Positions 13,048-14,899 of a stretch of DNA of 14,899 bases are shown in pieces (positions within the stretch are counted from its first letter, which is position 1; each line of letters opens with the position of its first letter). The DNA is from Candidatus Microgenomates bacterium (GTDB lineage Bacteria > Patescibacteriota > Microgenomatia > UBA1400 > PJMF01). The translations under genes were made by a program, and so were the position numbers. Under the pieces are notes generated by a model that made no database searches, was not told the origin of the DNA, and worked only from the letters and a program-made list of their open reading frames with translations. Location of the stretch: the NCBI GenBank assembly GCA_015485595.1, contig WFTH01000011.1:1-14899 (forward strand), read 5' to 3'.

Positions 13048-14133
13048 TTAACCCCGACTATCCTCCAGCCACCTCTCGGCATCAAGCGCTGCCTCACAAC
13101 CTTGACCAGCAGCGGTGATTGCCTGCTTGTAGCGCACATCGACCACGTCTCCAGCGGCAAACACCCCTTCAACCGAGGTCATGCTCGGATAGGCAATCAA
13201 GCCATAATCCACGGCCGCTTGAGCCAACTTAAGCCCAGCTTCAGACAAACTTTTGCGGGTTAAGACATAACCATGACTGTCTAGCTTAAGCTGGTCTGCA
13301 AACAGGTTGCTCACCGGCCGGTGGCCAATAGCCAAAAACAGCCCGTCGGCTTCAAGCCAGTCTTCTTTGACAATCTTACCTGTCTGAGGATCTTTAGTAA
13401 CCACCTTCATCTTGTTTAACATCATCTCGCCAGCAACCTCTTTTACCTCGCTGTTCCATAAAACCTTCACCTTCGGGTGGTTTAAGACTCGCTCCTGCAT
13501 TACCTTACTGGCTCGAAAAGCATCGCGCCGGTGAATAACATAGACCTCTTTGGCAAACTTGGTTAAAGCCAAGGTGTCCTCCATGGCCGCATCACCTCCA
13601 CCAACCACATAGACTTTTTTATCTTTAAAGAAAGCTGCATCACAGACCGCACAGACAGAGACCCCCCGACCCATAAACTCTTTTTCTCCTGGTACACCCA
13701 AGGTGATCGCCACCGCTCCAGTGGCAATAATAACCGAGTCAGCTGTATAGTCAGCCTCTGTTTGCTTGATCTTCTGAGCCACCCGCAGGTACTCATCGGT
13801 TGACATGCGAATTAGGTCGGTGACCAAGACCCCTTCAGGGACCGAACTCCAGAGCTTAAACGGTCTTTGGCTAAAGTCCACCGCGGTCACAAACTTAGGC
13901 ACAATCTGAGTACCAAAGCGCTCGGCCTGCTTTTTCATGTTATCCATGAGCTTTGGACCCATAATCCCTTCAGGAAAACCAGGGAAGTTCTCAACCTCGG
14001 TGGTAAACATCAGCTGACCACCCATCTCCTCGCCAGCAAACAGGGTGGGGTTAAGTTTTGCCCTGCCGGTGTAGATACCAGCGGTGTAACCGGCTGGGCC
14101 AGAACCAATGATTGCCACAGAAAGCTGTTTCAT
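13048..14133 (-). CDS. trxB: Thioredoxin reductase (FAD, NADPH-type)
   Basis: A flavoprotein that passes electrons from NADPH to thioredoxin. I place the start at 14133 (361 residues, MKQLSVAIIG) because AAGGGGGT, one mismatch from the ideal Shine-Dalgarno, lies eight bases upstream (14142-14149). The longer frame from 14163 would add ten atypical residues encoded by that TATA-rich leader. Motifs are IIGSGPAG (8-15, FAD), GGQLMFTTEVENFPGFPEG (38-56), the redox pair CAVCD (161-165), VVGGGDAAMEDTLAL (176-190, NADPH domain), HRRDAFRAS (201-209) and FAAGDVVDVRYKQAITAAGQG (325-345). It is about 45 residues longer than typical members, with inserts near 98-130 and near 296-316. The usual CDG after the redox pair is CDA. 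The gene lies 385 bases downstream of trxA. Confidence 0.94.
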   Translation of the reverse strand: MKQLSVAIIGSGPAGYTAGIYTGRAKLNPTLFAGEEMGGQLMFTTEVENFPGFPEGIMGPKLMDNMKKQAERFGTQIVPKFVTAVDFSQRPFKLWSSVPEGVLVTDLIRMSTDEYLRVAQKIKQTEADYTADSVIIATGAVAITLGVPGEKEFMGRGVSVCAVCDAAFFKDKKVYVVGGGDAAMEDTLALTKFAKEVYVIHRRDAFRASKVMQERVLNHPKVKVLWNSEVKEVAGEMMLNKMKVVTKDPQTGKIVKEDWLEADGLFLAIGHRPVSNLFADQLKLDSHGYVLTRKSLSEAGLKLAQAAVDYGLIAYPSMTSVEGVFAAGDVVDVRYKQAITAAGQGCEAALDAERWLEDSRG

Positions 14134-14198
14134 ATTTAAATACCCCCTTATACTTATATACAAAAATTAGATCACGATTTACTAGCAACTTTAAATTG

Positions 14199-14265
14199 AA
14201 ATGACGAATAACTAAATTCCAAGCTCGAAAAATTTAGTTATTTGAATATTCGTCATTCGTCATTT
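14199..14265. repeat. Composite inverted repeat in the trxA-trxB intergenic region
   Basis: AATAACTAAATT (14207-14218) pairs perfectly with AATTTAGTTATT (14231-14242) around a 12-base loop. The outer arm AAATGACG (14199-14206) is complementary to CGTCATTT (14258-14265), interrupted by a 15-base bulge that holds a second copy of CGTCATT. On the minus strand AATGACG appears twice in tandem, so this element also has a 7-base period. Confidence 0.65.
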
Positions 14266-14275
14266 TGTTGAGTAT

Positions 14276-14334
14276 GAAGTGAGATGTAGGAAGTAGGAAG
14301 ATAAGCGGTCTTCCCACTTCAAACTTCCCACTTC
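14276..14334. repeat. 27-bp imperfect inverted repeat made of heptamers
   Basis: Bases 14276-14302 (GAAGTG, AGTAGGA-type units) pair with 14308-14334 (CTTCCCA-type units) at 21 of 27 positions around a five-base loop. Three of the six mismatches would be G-U pairs on one RNA strand. It marks the switch from purine-rich to pyrimidine-rich units on the plus strand. Confidence 0.6.
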
Positions 14335-14519
14335 CCACTAACTTGCTCCTCGTTCATAGCTCCTAGCTCCTAGTTCTTAGTTCTTATTTCCTAGTTCCGA
14401 TCTTCTATCTTCCATCTTCAATCTTAAATTACTGATACTCCCAACTCTGCACTCCCAACTAAACAAACCAAGTTAAGAATGACAACACTCTCCTGACTCC
14501 TAACTCCTAACTATCAACT
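14310..14519. repeat. Long degenerate heptamer tandem tract 3' of trxA
   Basis: From 14310 to 14463 twenty-two consecutive 7-base units stay in one phase, for example CTTCCCA (14324, 14331), GCTCCTA (14359, 14366), GTTCTTA (14373, 14380), TCTTCTA, TCTTCCA, TCTTCAA, TCTTAAA (14401-14428) and CACTCCC (14450). After less clear units, CCTGACT, CCTAACT, CCTAACT and ATCAACT (14492-14519) run into the trxA stop codon (14519-14521). Neighbouring units resemble each other more than distant ones, as expected for stepwise slippage and divergence. Confidence 0.85.
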
Positions 14520-14860
14520 TAACTCAGTGCCGAGGTGATCATCGCCTCATAGCCTTCTTCACCAATAAAGCCAATCTGGCGATTAACTAGCTTACCGTTT
14601 TTAAACACCATCACAGTTGGGATGCTCATCACCCCATACAAAGCAGCGATGTCTTGGTTTTCATCTACGTTTAGTTTGGCCACAATCGCTTTATCCTTGT
14701 ACTTATCTGCTAGTTTGTCGATAATCGGAGCTGCCATCTTACAAGGACCACACCACTCAGCAAAAAAGTCCACCATTACCGGTTTGTCCCCAGCTTCCTC
14801 GATGGTTTTTTGAAAGTTTGAAGCGTCTAGATAGATCGCGCCTTTTTGATCGTCTGACAT
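14519..14860 (-). CDS. trxA: Thioredoxin
   Basis: A 113-residue cytoplasmic thioredoxin that reduces protein disulfides and is recycled by thioredoxin reductase. The active site is WCGPC (36-40) within VDFFAEWCGPCKMAAP. The cis-proline is P81 in MSIPTVMVFKNGK. KLNVDENQDIAALYGV fits the usual third strand and helix. Only the two active-site cysteines are present. The length is normal, with a short polar N-terminal extension. AAAGGA (14866-14871) lies five bases before the ATG and supports the start. A purine-rich leader runs to the window edge, so the promoter was not seen. Its reductase lies downstream on the same strand behind a 385-base repeat-rich gap, so separate transcription is possible. 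Confidence 0.97.
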   Translation of the reverse strand: MSDDQKGAIYLDASNFQKTIEEAGDKPVMVDFFAEWCGPCKMAAPIIDKLADKYKDKAIVAKLNVDENQDIAALYGVMSIPTVMVFKNGKLVNRQIGFIGEEGYEAMITSALS

Positions 14861-14899
14861 AAAGATCCTTTCTTTCTTTTATTTTTTTTAGATTACTAC

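Larger units (their letters stand above)
14134..14518. other. Long repeat-rich intergenic region between trxA and trxB
   Basis: These 385 bases contain no credible gene on either strand. From trxB outward they hold a ribosome site and TATA-rich leader (14142-14160), an imperfect composite inverted repeat (14199-14265), an inverted arrangement of GA-rich and TC-rich heptamers (14276-14334) and a long direct heptamer tract (14310-14519). No intrinsic terminator with a T-run was found. The region may hold the trxB promoter (TATAAG at 14153-14158 on the minus strand is the best -10 seen, without a good -35). Confidence 0.7.

Noticed and set aside
13867..14139. 90-codon open frame opposite the trxB 5' region
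   Set aside because: Antisense to the FAD-binding domain of trxB and without a start context.
14134..14163. Ten extra N-terminal residues of trxB from the upstream ATG
   Set aside because: The stretch contains the AAGGGGGT ribosome site and a TATA-rich promoter-like segment, and TrxB proteins normally start just before the FAD motif.

Overview
This window looks like chromosomal DNA of a small-genome bacterium, most likely a member of the Candidate Phyla Radiation (Patescibacteria), perhaps Microgenomates-like. This is inferred from compact genes, a DUF5684-type membrane protein, a membrane-anchored DsbA-like oxidoreductase beside a LytR-CpsA-Psr protein with a TP-rich linker, standard-code reading frames, and short moderately AT-rich intergenic DNA. 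No rRNA, tRNA, phage, transposon or CRISPR sequence is visible.

Layout. Bases 1-2331 (minus strand) carry the 5' part of a PD-(D/E)XK-type nuclease gene, a 77-residue unknown protein and the glycolytic phosphoglycerate mutase GpmI. At 2421-3233 (plus) lies an unusual fusion of an N-terminal ribbon-helix-helix DNA-binding domain to a sugar-nucleotidyltransferase fold whose nucleotide loop is degenerate. Its promoter carries a perfect tandem decamer repeat. Bases 3230-4474 (minus) encode a ZIP metal transporter and a DUF5684 membrane protein. Bases 4617-6674 (plus) encode a LytR-CpsA-Psr envelope protein and a DsbA-like thiol oxidoreductase, ended by a 19-bp bidirectional terminator. Bases 6744-10248 (minus) form a tight unit transcribed in the order primary sigma factor, GT4 glycosyltransferase, M20 peptidase. 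Bases 10454-14860 (minus) hold thioredoxin, thioredoxin reductase, malic enzyme and glutamate dehydrogenase.

How the genes fit together (inference). Malic enzyme and glutamate dehydrogenase can produce reduced nicotinamide cofactor. Thioredoxin reductase and thioredoxin spend NADPH on cytoplasmic disulfide reduction, while the DsbA-like protein works on disulfides outside the membrane. Its neighbour, the LytR-CpsA-Psr protein, carries two extracytoplasmic cysteines that could be a substrate.

The two observations most worth following are (1) the RHH-nucleotidyltransferase fusion with a tandem repeat over its own predicted transcription start, which suggests an autoregulator or sugar-nucleotide sensor, and (2) a family of degenerate 7-nt-period repeat tracts lying directly 3' of the stop codons of trxA, trxB and gdhA. 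Their unit sequence differs between loci but the heptad phase is kept, and one tract contains a large inverted arrangement of the units.
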